DNA from: Flavicella marina
GTDB lineage: Bacteria > Bacteroidota > Bacteroidia > Flavobacteriales > Flavobacteriaceae
DNA: 64,000 nt
Reading direction: 5' to 3'
Assembly: GCF_009193215.1 (NCBI RefSeq)
Contig: NZ_VYVA01000001.1
Span: forward strand, 310,001-374,000
The notes under the pieces were generated by a model. That model made no database searches. It was not told where the DNA came from and was given only the letters and a program-made list of their open reading frames with translations. Below, in pieces: positions 8,059-17,820 of the stretch (within the stretch, counting starts at the first letter, position 1; every line of letters starts with the position of its first letter). The translations under genes were made by a program, and so were the position numbers.

Positions 8059-8790
8059 TTATTCACCATACTTAAAATTCACCCAAGAGTAACTCGATAT
8101 TCCCCATTCGCCGTCAATATTTTTTCCTGTAATGGTAACCAATAATGAGTTGGTTTCATGCAATCGGTCATTCACATAGCTTCCCATTACACATTTGTAT
8201 GCAACATTAAAATAGGCATCATCTTTTATTTCAATATCTAAAAAATCAACATCGGCAAACTCAACAGAAAAACCATCGATTGAAAGTATCGATTCTCTAA
8301 TATATTCTTCGTAATCATCTTGAGAAAAACGAGCTACACTAGCTGTGTCATCAGCTTCAATTGTAATTCTATTAATAAGGTATTTTTTATTAAAAAAGAC
8401 CAAAACTTCTTTAGGGTCTTTACTCTTTGCAATACTTGCCCAAGCATCATGCATTTTAAACACCATATTTTGAATGGCTTTTTCTGCTTTTGAAATAGGT
8501 GCTTTTTTATTCTGATCCGTTAATCTTTTGTTTTCATCGCTCAATATTTTATTGCGACTTCGAAGTCGGTCGATTTCCTTTTTTTGAATGTGAATTTTTC
8601 TGTAAAACAAATCTGATTTTTTATTTAGTGTATTTACACTATCAATCAAATCGTCATATTCATTCTGTTTCAATTCTAAAGAATCTGCAAGTACTAATAA
8701 TTCTTTATGTTCAATATTGGCTGTTTTTGCATCTTTACACGACGCAAAACCTACAAATAAAACTAACAAGCAAACAATTTTTATTTTCAT
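8059..8790 (-). CDS. Lipoprotein with coiled coil and NTF2-like C-terminal domain
   Basis: The 243-residue product starts with a lipoprotein signal (LLVLFVGFASC, lipidated Cys at residue 19). A Lys/Glu/Asn-rich coiled-coil stretch (about residues 30-100, including KQNEYDDLIDSVN and RLRSRNKILSDENKRL) follows. The ~135-residue C-terminal part resembles the SnoaL/NTF2-like fold in character (MHDAWASIAKSKDPKEVLVFF and later WGISSYSWVNF). Such proteins are envelope-anchored, with no assigned reaction. It is followed in the same direction, but 80 bp upstream, by the DUF2490 gene. The functional assignment is weak; the gene call is good. Confidence 0.75.
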   Translation of the reverse strand: MKIKIVCLLVLFVGFASCKDAKTANIEHKELLVLADSLELKQNEYDDLIDSVNTLNKKSDLFYRKIHIQKKEIDRLRSRNKILSDENKRLTDQNKKAPISKAEKAIQNMVFKMHDAWASIAKSKDPKEVLVFFNKKYLINRITIEADDTASVARFSQDDYEEYIRESILSIDGFSVEFADVDFLDIEIKDDAYFNVAYKCVMGSYVNDRLHETNSLLVTITGKNIDGEWGISSYSWVNFKYGE

Positions 8791-8871
8791 ATCATACGTT
8801 TTAGCAATCGTAAATATAATCGAAAAAATTGTCTATCAAAAGTATTGATGTACGTAATGACTGGTTATGTT

Positions 8872-9615
8872 TTATTTTCGAAAATCGATTGTTTGCTTGT
8901 AACCTAACCATATGATACCGAATTCTTCTGAGATAAGCGGTACATCTTTCGTTACAGAGGTATGATTATACAGCAATGTCAAAGCATTATTTTTATTAAA
9001 ATAAATGGCAGGTCCGACCAAAAAACGGTTCTGTCCCCCAAAATCAAAAAATTCATTTTTACCTGTGCTCAATAATATTTCATTCCCAATAATAAAGGAT
9101 AGTTTTTTTGTGGGATCTAATTTTGAAAGTTTTGTAATAGGGATATAAAACAAAAAGCGATATCTAAAACGTAAATTAAAGGAATGTATTAAGTTGCCCG
9201 ATTGTGGATCTTCAATATCTATAAATCGTTGCTCACTTCTAAATCTATTTTTAAATGCAACTTTTCCGAATTTAAAGTTTGAGGTAAACTCTTGATGCGG
9301 ACGAAATTCACTCGCGCTGATATCCCAATCCAAATGGGTTTTAAAACTAGCTGCTCCTAACAGCAATCTATTGTTAGCATTAAAACTATACCCTATTCCT
9401 GTTCTTATAAAAAACTGTGATTGTTGATTAAACTCACCTTCTTTAAGTCTATAACCTGTGTCTGTAGACAAACTCCATTTGTTAGAAAAAACAAGTTTGT
9501 TGTAATACTGAAACCAAATTTCACTATACACAGAACTTTCTTGCCCATGCACATTTAACGATATAAAAAGCAATCCTACTAACTTTAAAACTTGTAAATT
9601 TTTCAAGTTTTTCAT
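8872..9615 (-). CDS. DUF2490 family outer-membrane beta-barrel-like protein
   Basis: The 247-residue product has a signal peptide ending near VHGQ. The body has repeated aromatic-amphipathic beta-strands typical of DUF2490, such as EIWFQYYNKLVFSNKWSLSTDTGYR, NRFRSEQRF and FIIGNEILL, ending in an aromatic strand (IIWLGYKQTIDF). Members are predicted outer-membrane barrels of unknown role, common in Bacteroidetes. It is transcribed in the same direction as the lipoprotein gene at 8059. No link to the galactan system is visible. Confidence 0.75.
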   Translation of the reverse strand: MKNLKNLQVLKLVGLLFISLNVHGQESSVYSEIWFQYYNKLVFSNKWSLSTDTGYRLKEGEFNQQSQFFIRTGIGYSFNANNRLLLGAASFKTHLDWDISASEFRPHQEFTSNFKFGKVAFKNRFRSEQRFIDIEDPQSGNLIHSFNLRFRYRFLFYIPITKLSKLDPTKKLSFIIGNEILLSTGKNEFFDFGGQNRFLVGPAIYFNKNNALTLLYNHTSVTKDVPLISEEFGIIWLGYKQTIDFRK

Positions 9616-9735
9616 CCCAATCTTAATATTTTACAGTTCGTAAAAACTGTTATTCTAATGGACTGCAAGTTATTATATTCTTTCTAATAAGTTTGCACCA
9701 ATTCAGCTAACTTTTCAACTACTTATCACAGTTAA

Positions 9736-12700
9736 TTATTCGATACAAAACTCGTCTTTCACAACTGTTTTATCGTTCACAAGCGTGTAAAAATACAATC
9801 CTGAATTGAGCTGATTTACATGGATTTGTTCGTCATTTTTCACATATTTTTTTACTAATAATTTTCCATTTACTGAAAAAATGTTTAGTTCAGCTCCTTC
9901 AGAATTATTTTTGATCTGAATAACATCCCTAGCCGGGTTTGGGTACACATATTTTTTCTGATTAATTTTGATGGCATCTTCAAATACTCCTTGACATTCT
10001 TTGTTTGTAGCGACTGTCAATGCATTATCTCCCTCTTTCAAATTCAAAGTAATATGATTATTTTCTGTAACAAATACATCTCCATTTAGATCGATTTTAT
10101 AAATTTTCCCTCCAACCATATCAAGAGAGACTTCTTTACTTTCTGTCTTTATTTTTGTCTTCACCTCAAGAGCTCCAGGTGCTTCAATAACTATACTATA
10201 TTCTTGATTGAACTCTTGTTCGCTAGATTTTGAAACAACAACTGTGTAACTTCCTTTTTCTAATGCATCGTATTGATAAACATTCGTAAAATCAGCCGTT
10301 TCATTTGTGTTTCCTCCTTGAATCGAAACCGTATAGGTAGCATCAGTTCTAGCAGAAATTGTAACTGAACCATTAGCGCTTCCGAGACAAGATACTCCTT
10401 CGGTTCGAATACTCAATATATCATCTATTGATGAGTCTGTTGCGGTGTACCAACCACTACCTCTAGTAGAGGAATAAAACTTGCCTGGAACATTAAAATC
10501 AATCGCAATATCGTTCACTCGATCCGACTGACCATTACCTTTATTTATTTTCACCCAACTAGTACCGCCATCTTTCGACAAGAATGTACCTGCATTTCTA
10601 AAATCAACTGAAGAATTTCCTAGTGTAGAAAGTAATATAATATCCGTATTATAGCGCGCCACTTCCACTCTGTTCGTCCAAGGATAATCGAATATTTTAG
10701 TCCATGTAGCCATTGAATCTTCGCTCACCCATAAACCTCCGTTATCACGTGCTTCATTTTTGAAACCTGAGGTAATATAAATCTTTCCTTCTACATCAAA
10801 ATGTATATCATTAATACCTGAATTCCCTGAAATTGATTTGGTAGATTCTACTTCAAACCAAGAATCCCCTTTATTCGTTGATTTGTACAAACCACCACCT
10901 GTATCTATTACAGTTGCATATAGGGTACTCGGGTCATTTGGATCAAATTTTAATCTTGAAACATCTAATGAACTAGGCAGTCCATTATTAATCATTTCCC
11001 AAGTTACACCACCATCAGATGACCTATGAACTCCCCAACCTGTAACACTATCCCCTACCCATTCAAGCTTTTTTGTTGATCTTGGCACACAGAAATACAT
11101 GTAATTTGGGTTTGATTCATCGATTATCAAACTTAACTGATGTACAGCTTGATCTCCGCCATCGGCTGGTTCAGGCCAAGGCAACGGCACAGGAGTTCCA
11201 ATGCTAAACCAAGTTTTTCCGCTATCTACTGACTTTAATACCTGTCCTCGTTTGTCTTGTCTAAAAAATGTTGCAAACCAAATTTTTGGATTATTCGGAT
11301 GTACCACGATAGAACTCACAGAATGTTCTGCATTGGTCAATTCGATAACCTGAGCAGCTTGCGCATTTGCGCGAACATTTTTTCCTTCGTCGTTGGTAAT
11401 CCACAGACTATTTTCTCCTGAAGGACAGAATACTTTGTTAGGTATCGATGTAGTTTGGTAAAATCCGTGTCCCGGAACATTACTATTCCCTGCACCAACC
11501 CAACTTTCATGCGAACCCGTTGCCACATCATCTTCATCAATCCAAGTCAGCCCTTTATCATAAGACACAAAACCAATTTTAGCCATTTGTGTATAGAGAG
11601 TTTTACCATCTGCACTAAACTTAATAAAGTTACACCCTTTTCGTTCATAATCATCTCTATTCAACCAATCGCTTTTGTACTGAAAACTAACATTAGTCCC
11701 CATAGGATTATTTCTTTGAGAAACCCAATACGAATCGTCAGCCCCATTGTTCCAATTTTTACCATTTCTAAGAGTGACATACCAATGAGATCCACCGTTA
11801 GAGCTCCTCCAAATTTGCCCCGGTTTAAAATTGTTTACAGAAGCGTTGGAATAATTATTAATTAAATATAAATTATTAACATCCAGAGGATCTACTGTAA
11901 GCATATTAAATCTTTGTGTAATACTTGTTGGCATTACCGGATACAAGTTCTCTGCTTCTTCCAGAGAAGACAAACCAAAGTAATGCTCTATAGATATATA
12001 GTAATCTTTTTTTACACCTTGATTATTTTTAAAATAATTCAAATTGATAGCAATATCACCAGAAATATTTGTCCATGTTTCTCCTTTATCCTCACTTTTA
12101 TAAATCCCTCCTGCTTCATCTTCGACAGTATTTCCATTCGCTTTCCAAATAACGTTACTCAAAACAAATAATGTAATTTGATCTGTATTTTTATCATGAT
12201 GCATGTCAAATGACCGAATCATATCATGATCAATTCCGTTCGACTTTAACGTCCAAGTCTGTCCACCATCGACACTCTTATAAAAACCGTAGTTGGTGCC
12301 CGCGTATACCGTATTTGCATCAACAGGATCTACTAAAATCGTTTCAACTTCCAAACGAGAATCCAATCCCGTATTTATCAAAACCCAACTCACTCCTTTA
12401 TCAGTACTTTTCCAAATTTTCCCTTGACTTTTAGTATCAACATGTGTTCCCTTTGGTGCAGATTGAGGATATTTTAACCTTCCATAGTCTCTCATTCTTC
12501 CTCCTCCTAAAAACCAAATATTATCATCATGCGGACTGACAGCCACACAGGCTAAAATAGCATTTTGAACAGCAGAAGGAGTATTGGTTAGTAGCTCCCA
12601 TTTATGCCCCATATCTGTTGATTTGTATAATTCTCCACGTCTTTTTCCCGTACAAAATCCCAAATCAGCGTTTTGTCTTGAAAAATCGATAGAAAACATC

Positions 12701-13473
12701 TCAACTGCTCCTCGGTATCCTGAGTTATAATAGCGAGCATCTTCATCAAAAATGGTTTCAAACGTTTTTCCTTTGTCTACAGATCGATAGGCATTTCCCA
12801 TATTAGGACTTGTAAAAACGACATTCGCTTCGGTAGGATGTGGATATAATGAATTATTATTCCCGCTCATACCTGGACCAAACTGATACCATTTGATCGC
12901 TTGATTTGACACGACGTCTTTCGTTTTTAAGTCCTCAAAAAAATCTTCACTTTTTATTTCAATTAAAAAATCATCAAAATAATAAGCTCCATTTCCAGAA
13001 TTATTTGGTCGCATTGAAAGCAACAATTCACCATTAGGAGCATCAGAACTCGGAGTAAAATTAGTTGTGTATTTGGTCCAGTTACTATTTGTCAATTTAA
13101 AATTAACCTGACCTATTTTACTCCCATCAGCAGCAAACATTTTTATATTCGAACTTGAATTATCCCCTGCAACAATTGCTTTGTAATAAAAAGAAATCAC
13201 ATAGGTTTTACCAGCCTCCCAATTGATTGTTGTCTTTGGTGTCAAATTCCCCTTCTGAGAACTCATATCAAACTCCATATGGAAACCATAAAGTCCAGAT
13301 TTTTTGGATTCTGTTGTTTTATCATATGCTGGCATGTTAGAATTGAACAATTCCCACTCTGTTTCTAATTGATTCTCGAAACCGCTAGTAAAATTTATTT
13401 CTTGTGCATGCACAATGAACGTTGTAAACAATAAAAACACATTCGTTGCTACTATTAAAAATCTCTTTGTCAT
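9736..13473 (-). CDS. Large secreted BNR/Asp-box propeller protein with N-terminal CBM-like domain and T9SS tail
   Basis: The 1245-residue product has a signal peptide ending near VHAQ and then a ~150-residue beta-sandwich of CBM_4_9 character (GLYGFHMEF to YYFDDFLIEI). A long propeller region contains at least ten Asp-box repeats (YKSVDGGQTW, WKSTDKGVSW, LKSVDSGKTW, HRSSDGGVTW and others). A SprB-like beta-domain (VSCLGSANGSVTISA) follows, and a T9SS sorting domain starts at YPNPARDV. Such sortilin-like double propellers occur in GH74-type enzymes and in many uncharacterised proteins. I find no clear family-specific catalytic signature. The start at 13473 begins the signal peptide; the upstream Met at 13521 does not. 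It sits next to carrageenan genes, so a role in binding or cutting galactan outside the cell is plausible but inferred. Confidence 0.8.
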   Translation of the reverse strand: MTKRFLIVATNVFLLFTTFIVHAQEINFTSGFENQLETEWELFNSNMPAYDKTTESKKSGLYGFHMEFDMSSQKGNLTPKTTINWEAGKTYVISFYYKAIVAGDNSSSNIKMFAADGSKIGQVNFKLTNSNWTKYTTNFTPSSDAPNGELLLSMRPNNSGNGAYYFDDFLIEIKSEDFFEDLKTKDVVSNQAIKWYQFGPGMSGNNNSLYPHPTEANVVFTSPNMGNAYRSVDKGKTFETIFDEDARYYNSGYRGAVEMFSIDFSRQNADLGFCTGKRRGELYKSTDMGHKWELLTNTPSAVQNAILACVAVSPHDDNIWFLGGGRMRDYGRLKYPQSAPKGTHVDTKSQGKIWKSTDKGVSWVLINTGLDSRLEVETILVDPVDANTVYAGTNYGFYKSVDGGQTWTLKSNGIDHDMIRSFDMHHDKNTDQITLFVLSNVIWKANGNTVEDEAGGIYKSEDKGETWTNISGDIAINLNYFKNNQGVKKDYYISIEHYFGLSSLEEAENLYPVMPTSITQRFNMLTVDPLDVNNLYLINNYSNASVNNFKPGQIWRSSNGGSHWYVTLRNGKNWNNGADDSYWVSQRNNPMGTNVSFQYKSDWLNRDDYERKGCNFIKFSADGKTLYTQMAKIGFVSYDKGLTWIDEDDVATGSHESWVGAGNSNVPGHGFYQTTSIPNKVFCPSGENSLWITNDEGKNVRANAQAAQVIELTNAEHSVSSIVVHPNNPKIWFATFFRQDKRGQVLKSVDSGKTWFSIGTPVPLPWPEPADGGDQAVHQLSLIIDESNPNYMYFCVPRSTKKLEWVGDSVTGWGVHRSSDGGVTWEMINNGLPSSLDVSRLKFDPNDPSTLYATVIDTGGGLYKSTNKGDSWFEVESTKSISGNSGINDIHFDVEGKIYITSGFKNEARDNGGLWVSEDSMATWTKIFDYPWTNRVEVARYNTDIILLSTLGNSSVDFRNAGTFLSKDGGTSWVKINKGNGQSDRVNDIAIDFNVPGKFYSSTRGSGWYTATDSSIDDILSIRTEGVSCLGSANGSVTISARTDATYTVSIQGGNTNETADFTNVYQYDALEKGSYTVVVSKSSEQEFNQEYSIVIEAPGALEVKTKIKTESKEVSLDMVGGKIYKIDLNGDVFVTENNHITLNLKEGDNALTVATNKECQGVFEDAIKINQKKYVYPNPARDVIQIKNNSEGAELNIFSVNGKLLVKKYVKNDEQIHVNQLNSGLYFYTLVNDKTVVKDEFCIE

Positions 13474-13723
13474 ATAAAATCTTTGTGTTGTAAAGATATA
13501 TACATGCCTATATAATAACACCTACATATGTTTAATTTAGTATAACAATTCTTGATTTTTGATCTTAAAACACTAACACATTTTTTTCTAGGACATTGCT
13601 GTAATCTAAATATTTTTTGAAATAATCTTTTAATCATTGGAACAAATCCTTATTCAGTTGAATCAAAAATCTGTTGTAATTCAAAACAGCAAAAGATCTT
13701 TTATAGTCTTAAAACAAATTCTT

Positions 13724-16090
13724 TTAAAACACAGTACTCTCTGAAAAGAAAACTTCTCTTCCTTTTTCCAAGATTAAGTCCCCACCTTTCAATGTAATTT
13801 CATCACTCAAACGAATATCAACCGAAGAAGCTCCAAGTTTAAAAATATAAGTACCATTTTCAACTACCCACTTGTTTTCTTTGTATTGCACCAATTGCTG
13901 AGGAGACACATGAAATGTTATTCTTTTCTTTTCACCAGTTTTTAGAAAAACTCGTTGAAATCCTTTTAATTGAATATGTTTCATCGTAGAAGTAGTATTC
14001 TTTGGAGACACGTATAATTGTACTATTTCGGCGCCATCCCTGTCTCCAATATTTTCCACTGTCATTGAAATTTCAAATCTATCCTTATCGATCCCAATTT
14101 TTGATTTCATTTTTAAATCTGAATAAGCGTATTTTGTATATGACAAACCATAACCAAAAGGATACAAAGGTTTGTTATTATCCGTGTATCCATTTTGATA
14201 ATTTACCTCTTCTTTCTTTTGAGAATTTGGGTAGGTGACACATAGTTTTGCAGATGGATTCACTTTTCCGACCAAAACATCTGCAATAGCATTCCCTCCC
14301 TCTTCTCCAGGGAACCACGCATTTACAATTGCAGCACACCTTCCTTCTAACTTATCAATTACTTGTTGACGTCCTCCGAACAAAACCAAAACTACTGGTT
14401 TTCCAGTGCCTAACAATTTTTCTACGAAAGCTTCTTGCTCACCAGGTAATCCGATTCCTTTTCTGCTTCTTCCTTCTCCGTTTAATGAAATATTTTCTCC
14501 CATAGCTGCGATGATCACATCACTATCATTAGATATTTTTAACGCATTTTGTAGATTAGGTTGTTCTAAGCCTTCAACGGTCAACAACTTTAACTTCCCC
14601 AATCTACTATCTCCAAAACTTTCTTTATCTATTTTCGCTTCTAAACCAGCGCTCCAGTCACACCCTCTTTCATGAAAAATAGTAACCGAATCGCCTAACC
14701 GATTTTCTAAACCTTCTTTTAAACTAACTAATTTCGGATTCAAAGGATCGAACTGTTCACTCTTCCAAAAAGCTCGCATCGCCTGGTACGTATAATCTCC
14801 CAACAAACCTTGAACGGTTGCAGCATTTGGACCCACCAAAGCTATTTTTTTCACAGAGGCCTTCAAAGGTAATACGCCATCATTTTTTAATAAAACAATA
14901 GATTGACAAGCTGCCTCATATGCTAATTCTCTAAATTCTGGAGGATCAAAATCTAATATCCCATCTTTACCTATAATCGGATTCTTTTCTAAAAGTCCTA
15001 ATCTATATTTCATAATCAATGACCTTTTTACTGCACGATCAATCACTTCTTCCGTCACCAAACCTTTCTTCACAGCATCAAACAATAAAGGATATGAAAT
15101 AGGGTCTGACAGTTCTATATCTATCCCCGCATTGATTGCCATTGCACCAGCTGTCATCAAATCGGGCGCTTGTTTGTATTTTCTATATACCATCGGAATG
15201 GCTCCATAATCACTTACGACCATTCCATCAAAACCTATTTCTCGACGCAACATTTGATCTAGCATCGTAGGGTTTACAGAAATTGGCAAGGATTTATAAA
15301 CGCCGTAAGATGGCATCACACTTTTTGCTCCTGCAATTTTTATACAAGCTTCATGAGGCATTAAATATTCTTCATATAAAGTTTTAGCATCGTTGTTTTT
15401 GGTGCCATAACCTGCAAAGTGTTTTACCGTAGCAGCAACACCCTTTTTTAAATCATCTCCTTGAAGTCCTTCTACAAAAGCAACTCCCATTCTTGAGGTT
15501 AAATACGCATCTTCACCATAACTCTCTTGGTGACGATTCCAATGTGCGGTTCGACTCAAGTCAAGCATTGGAGACAACGCAAAAGTAGCACCTGCAGCTC
15601 TCATATTTATTCTTGTGGAAGTGGTATTCCTCTTCACCAATTCTGGATTCCAAGAACAACCTATTCCAATTTGTTGAGGAAAAGTTGTAGCTCCCAAAGT
15701 AGCAAACCCTGTAATCGCTTCTTCATGAAAAATAGCTGGAATTTGCAACCTAGTTTCTTGCAACAAAAAACCCTGTATCGAACGAACTAAATCTCTTAAT
15801 TCTTCTGGATTCAAAGCTTGCCCCGTTGAAAATTGACAAAAATGACCAATACCATTTGGAATAAGTTCTCGGCACTTTTCAACTGATAGTTTCCCATCAA
15901 CCAACAGATCTTTTATACGCATCCCAGTAATCTGAGCTATTTTTTCTTCGGTGGTCATTTTCAATACCAAACTTTCCACCATTGCGTCAATAGTTCCATC
16001 GCTATAAGTATTCGAATCAAGAGATTGACCGGATAGTATAATTGAGAAATGCATTAAAACAACACTCAACACAAAATTAATTTTCACCAT
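13724..16090 (-). CDS. GH3 family beta-glycosidase, secreted
   Basis: The 788-residue product has a signal peptide (residues 1-21, cleaved near LSGQ). The GH3 TIM-barrel domain shows FATLGATTFPQQIGIG, the KHFAGYG motif and the nucleophile motif VVSDYG (D294). The alpha/beta sandwich contains NGEGRSR, which may supply the acid/base Glu, and a fibronectin-III-like C-terminal domain is present (PLYPFGYGLSYT, then VENIGDRDGAEIVQLYVSP). Family members act as beta-glucosidases, xylosidases and, in some red-algal systems, galactan-trimming enzymes. Substrate cannot be read from sequence. It is monocistronic: 250 bp separate it from the BNR gene and a terminator separates it from the sulfatase operon upstream. 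Probably periplasmic. Confidence 0.88.
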   Translation of the reverse strand: MVKINFVLSVVLMHFSIILSGQSLDSNTYSDGTIDAMVESLVLKMTTEEKIAQITGMRIKDLLVDGKLSVEKCRELIPNGIGHFCQFSTGQALNPEELRDLVRSIQGFLLQETRLQIPAIFHEEAITGFATLGATTFPQQIGIGCSWNPELVKRNTTSTRINMRAAGATFALSPMLDLSRTAHWNRHQESYGEDAYLTSRMGVAFVEGLQGDDLKKGVAATVKHFAGYGTKNNDAKTLYEEYLMPHEACIKIAGAKSVMPSYGVYKSLPISVNPTMLDQMLRREIGFDGMVVSDYGAIPMVYRKYKQAPDLMTAGAMAINAGIDIELSDPISYPLLFDAVKKGLVTEEVIDRAVKRSLIMKYRLGLLEKNPIIGKDGILDFDPPEFRELAYEAACQSIVLLKNDGVLPLKASVKKIALVGPNAATVQGLLGDYTYQAMRAFWKSEQFDPLNPKLVSLKEGLENRLGDSVTIFHERGCDWSAGLEAKIDKESFGDSRLGKLKLLTVEGLEQPNLQNALKISNDSDVIIAAMGENISLNGEGRSRKGIGLPGEQEAFVEKLLGTGKPVVLVLFGGRQQVIDKLEGRCAAIVNAWFPGEEGGNAIADVLVGKVNPSAKLCVTYPNSQKKEEVNYQNGYTDNNKPLYPFGYGLSYTKYAYSDLKMKSKIGIDKDRFEISMTVENIGDRDGAEIVQLYVSPKNTTSTMKHIQLKGFQRVFLKTGEKKRITFHVSPQQLVQYKENKWVVENGTYIFKLGASSVDIRLSDEITLKGGDLILEKGREVFFSESTVF

Positions 16091-16252
16091 TAGTAAGTTT
16101 TCGATAGTTAAATTTTTCGCAAGTTACACGTTACAATAGATTTTCAAAAAGCATAACTCTAGGTTATCCTAAAATAAATCATTTGTCTTCTAAATCGTGT
16201 AAATTGAACATCCAGACAAACTTTCAACAAACATCTTTACCAAATTTTGAAC

Positions 16253-16287
16253 AAAAAAAAACGGAGTGTTAAACTCCGTTTTTTATT
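16253..16287 (-). terminator. Terminator of the sulfatase-GH2 operon
   Basis: An 8-bp stem (16260-16267 with 16273-16280) lies just beyond the stop of the last operon gene. In the minus-strand direction it is followed by a run of T. Confidence 0.85.
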
Positions 16288-16289
16288 AT

Positions 16290-17813
16290 TTATTTGAACT
16301 GATCGTATTCTGGATTTATTTTGGCATTTTTAAACCTAGGTCTATCTTTCCACATATCATAAGTCGCTTTAAGTTGAGCGCTTGCTTCTGGATACTGCCC
16401 CTTGTCATCAGTTTCTTTTTCCCAAGCAGTCAATACTTCTCTGTGTTTTTCTAAAACACTTTTGTATTCAGGATCAAGTGCTAAATTATGCATCTGATGC
16501 ACATCTTTTTCTAAATCATACAATTCTTCTACAGGTCTAATACCGAACCAATGTTTATCTTGATATGGCGTTAATTTACCTTCAGCATGTAGTTTTTTCA
16601 AATCAGTTACAATCGGTTTTTTATCTCTGTACCCCGCTTGCATCATAGGCCTATCGGGAAAGTAGTTTTTTATGTAACGGTATTTTTTCGAAACTACAGT
16701 TCTGATTCTATCGATTGTATAATCACAACGATCTCTTGCCCCAATAATAAACTCTTCTTCTTTATAATTTTTTGCAAATAAATCTCTCCCTACTAAATAT
16801 GATGGCATTTCAGCACCACCCATCGCCAAGGTAGTTGCCGATACATCTAACAGTGATACCAAATCATTTCTTACGGTACCTGGTTTCAATAATTTTTCAT
16901 CTCCTTTTACAATTAATGGAACCAACATCCCACCTTCATAACAAAATTGTTTATGGCGTAAAGAAGTATTGCTTCCATGGTCGGAAAAGAAAAATATAAT
17001 GGTATTTTCTAGTTCACCATCCGCTTCTAACTGTTTCAACAATTCTTCTACTTTCACATCAGAACCTCTATTTGCATTGTAGTGGTCTGTCCATGCAGCT
17101 CTTTGCGATTTGATATCAGGAAAATAAGGAGGTAAAGGCACATCATTAATTGCTAACTTTTCACCTTTTCTCACGTACTTAGAATCTTTTTTTCCACCCA
17201 TCAACTGCATTTGACCAAACCATGGTTGATTTTTATCTTTTCGATCACCCCAATTCCCAACGGTATACGACATATAGTCTACAGCAAAATTTCCTTGCCA
17301 ACCGTTCATTCCTGCTACATAATCTTCTTTGGTTCCTGTGTCATACATTGCTCTTCTATCATAATGAAAATTATAGTCATCTTTTCCACTATTGAAAGTA
17401 AAGTAGCCTGCTTCTTTCATTAATTCCGGAATCGTTTTCATGCCTTTTGGCAAATGGATTCTCAATTCTTCGGGCACCAACTCACCATTTGTATACCTGC
17501 TAGATCTATGGTTATGTGTACCCGTGGTAGTTTGCATCATCCCTGTCATGATAGCTGACCTACTCGCAGAGCAAACAGGTGCAGTAGCATACGCTCTTTT
17601 AAACAACACTCCTTCACTTGCGAACTTATCAATTGTAGGAGTATGACCTTTGTTGATAGAATCACCATAACACCCCATAAATGGAGATAAATCTTCAGCT
17701 ATGATCCATAGAATATTTGGCTTCTTTTGAGCTTCTTTTTTCGTTTGAGTACTTGAACACGCAGTAAATACCAACGCACAAATACCTAAACCAATTCCAA
17801 CTATTTTTTTCAT
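16290..17813 (-). CDS. Formylglycine-dependent sulfatase, lipoprotein (S1 family, heparan-N-sulfatase-like)
   Basis: From the start at 17813 the product has 507 residues. It begins with a lipoprotein signal (GICALVFTACSS) and is therefore anchored in the envelope. The S1 metal-site start PNILWIIAEDLSPFMGC and the Cys-type activation motif CSASR (C81) are present. The Cys would be converted to formylglycine by a maturase that is not encoded here. The closest character is the sulfamidase-like branch (S1_8-like), a tentative placement. It is the last gene of a four-gene operon, 7 bp after the GH2. The Met at 17849 would overlap the GH2 gene and precede the lipobox by 12 residues, so I reject it. 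Confidence 0.88.
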   Translation of the reverse strand: MKKIVGIGLGICALVFTACSSTQTKKEAQKKPNILWIIAEDLSPFMGCYGDSINKGHTPTIDKFASEGVLFKRAYATAPVCSASRSAIMTGMMQTTTGTHNHRSSRYTNGELVPEELRIHLPKGMKTIPELMKEAGYFTFNSGKDDYNFHYDRRAMYDTGTKEDYVAGMNGWQGNFAVDYMSYTVGNWGDRKDKNQPWFGQMQLMGGKKDSKYVRKGEKLAINDVPLPPYFPDIKSQRAAWTDHYNANRGSDVKVEELLKQLEADGELENTIIFFFSDHGSNTSLRHKQFCYEGGMLVPLIVKGDEKLLKPGTVRNDLVSLLDVSATTLAMGGAEMPSYLVGRDLFAKNYKEEEFIIGARDRCDYTIDRIRTVVSKKYRYIKNYFPDRPMMQAGYRDKKPIVTDLKKLHAEGKLTPYQDKHWFGIRPVEELYDLEKDVHQMHNLALDPEYKSVLEKHREVLTAWEKETDDKGQYPEASAQLKATYDMWKDRPRFKNAKINPEYDQFK

Positions 17814-17820
17814 ATCTCTA

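Noticed and set aside
11455-12434. Plus-strand open frames within the BNR gene and similar antisense frames across the large genes
   Set aside because: They overlap well-supported genes in full, show no family features and have biased, low-complexity composition. They are shadows of the real frames.
9736-13473. Sialidase (neuraminidase) function for the BNR protein
   Set aside because: Asp-boxes alone are structural. I could not find the arginine triad arrangement or FRIP-type N-terminal motif of sialidases.
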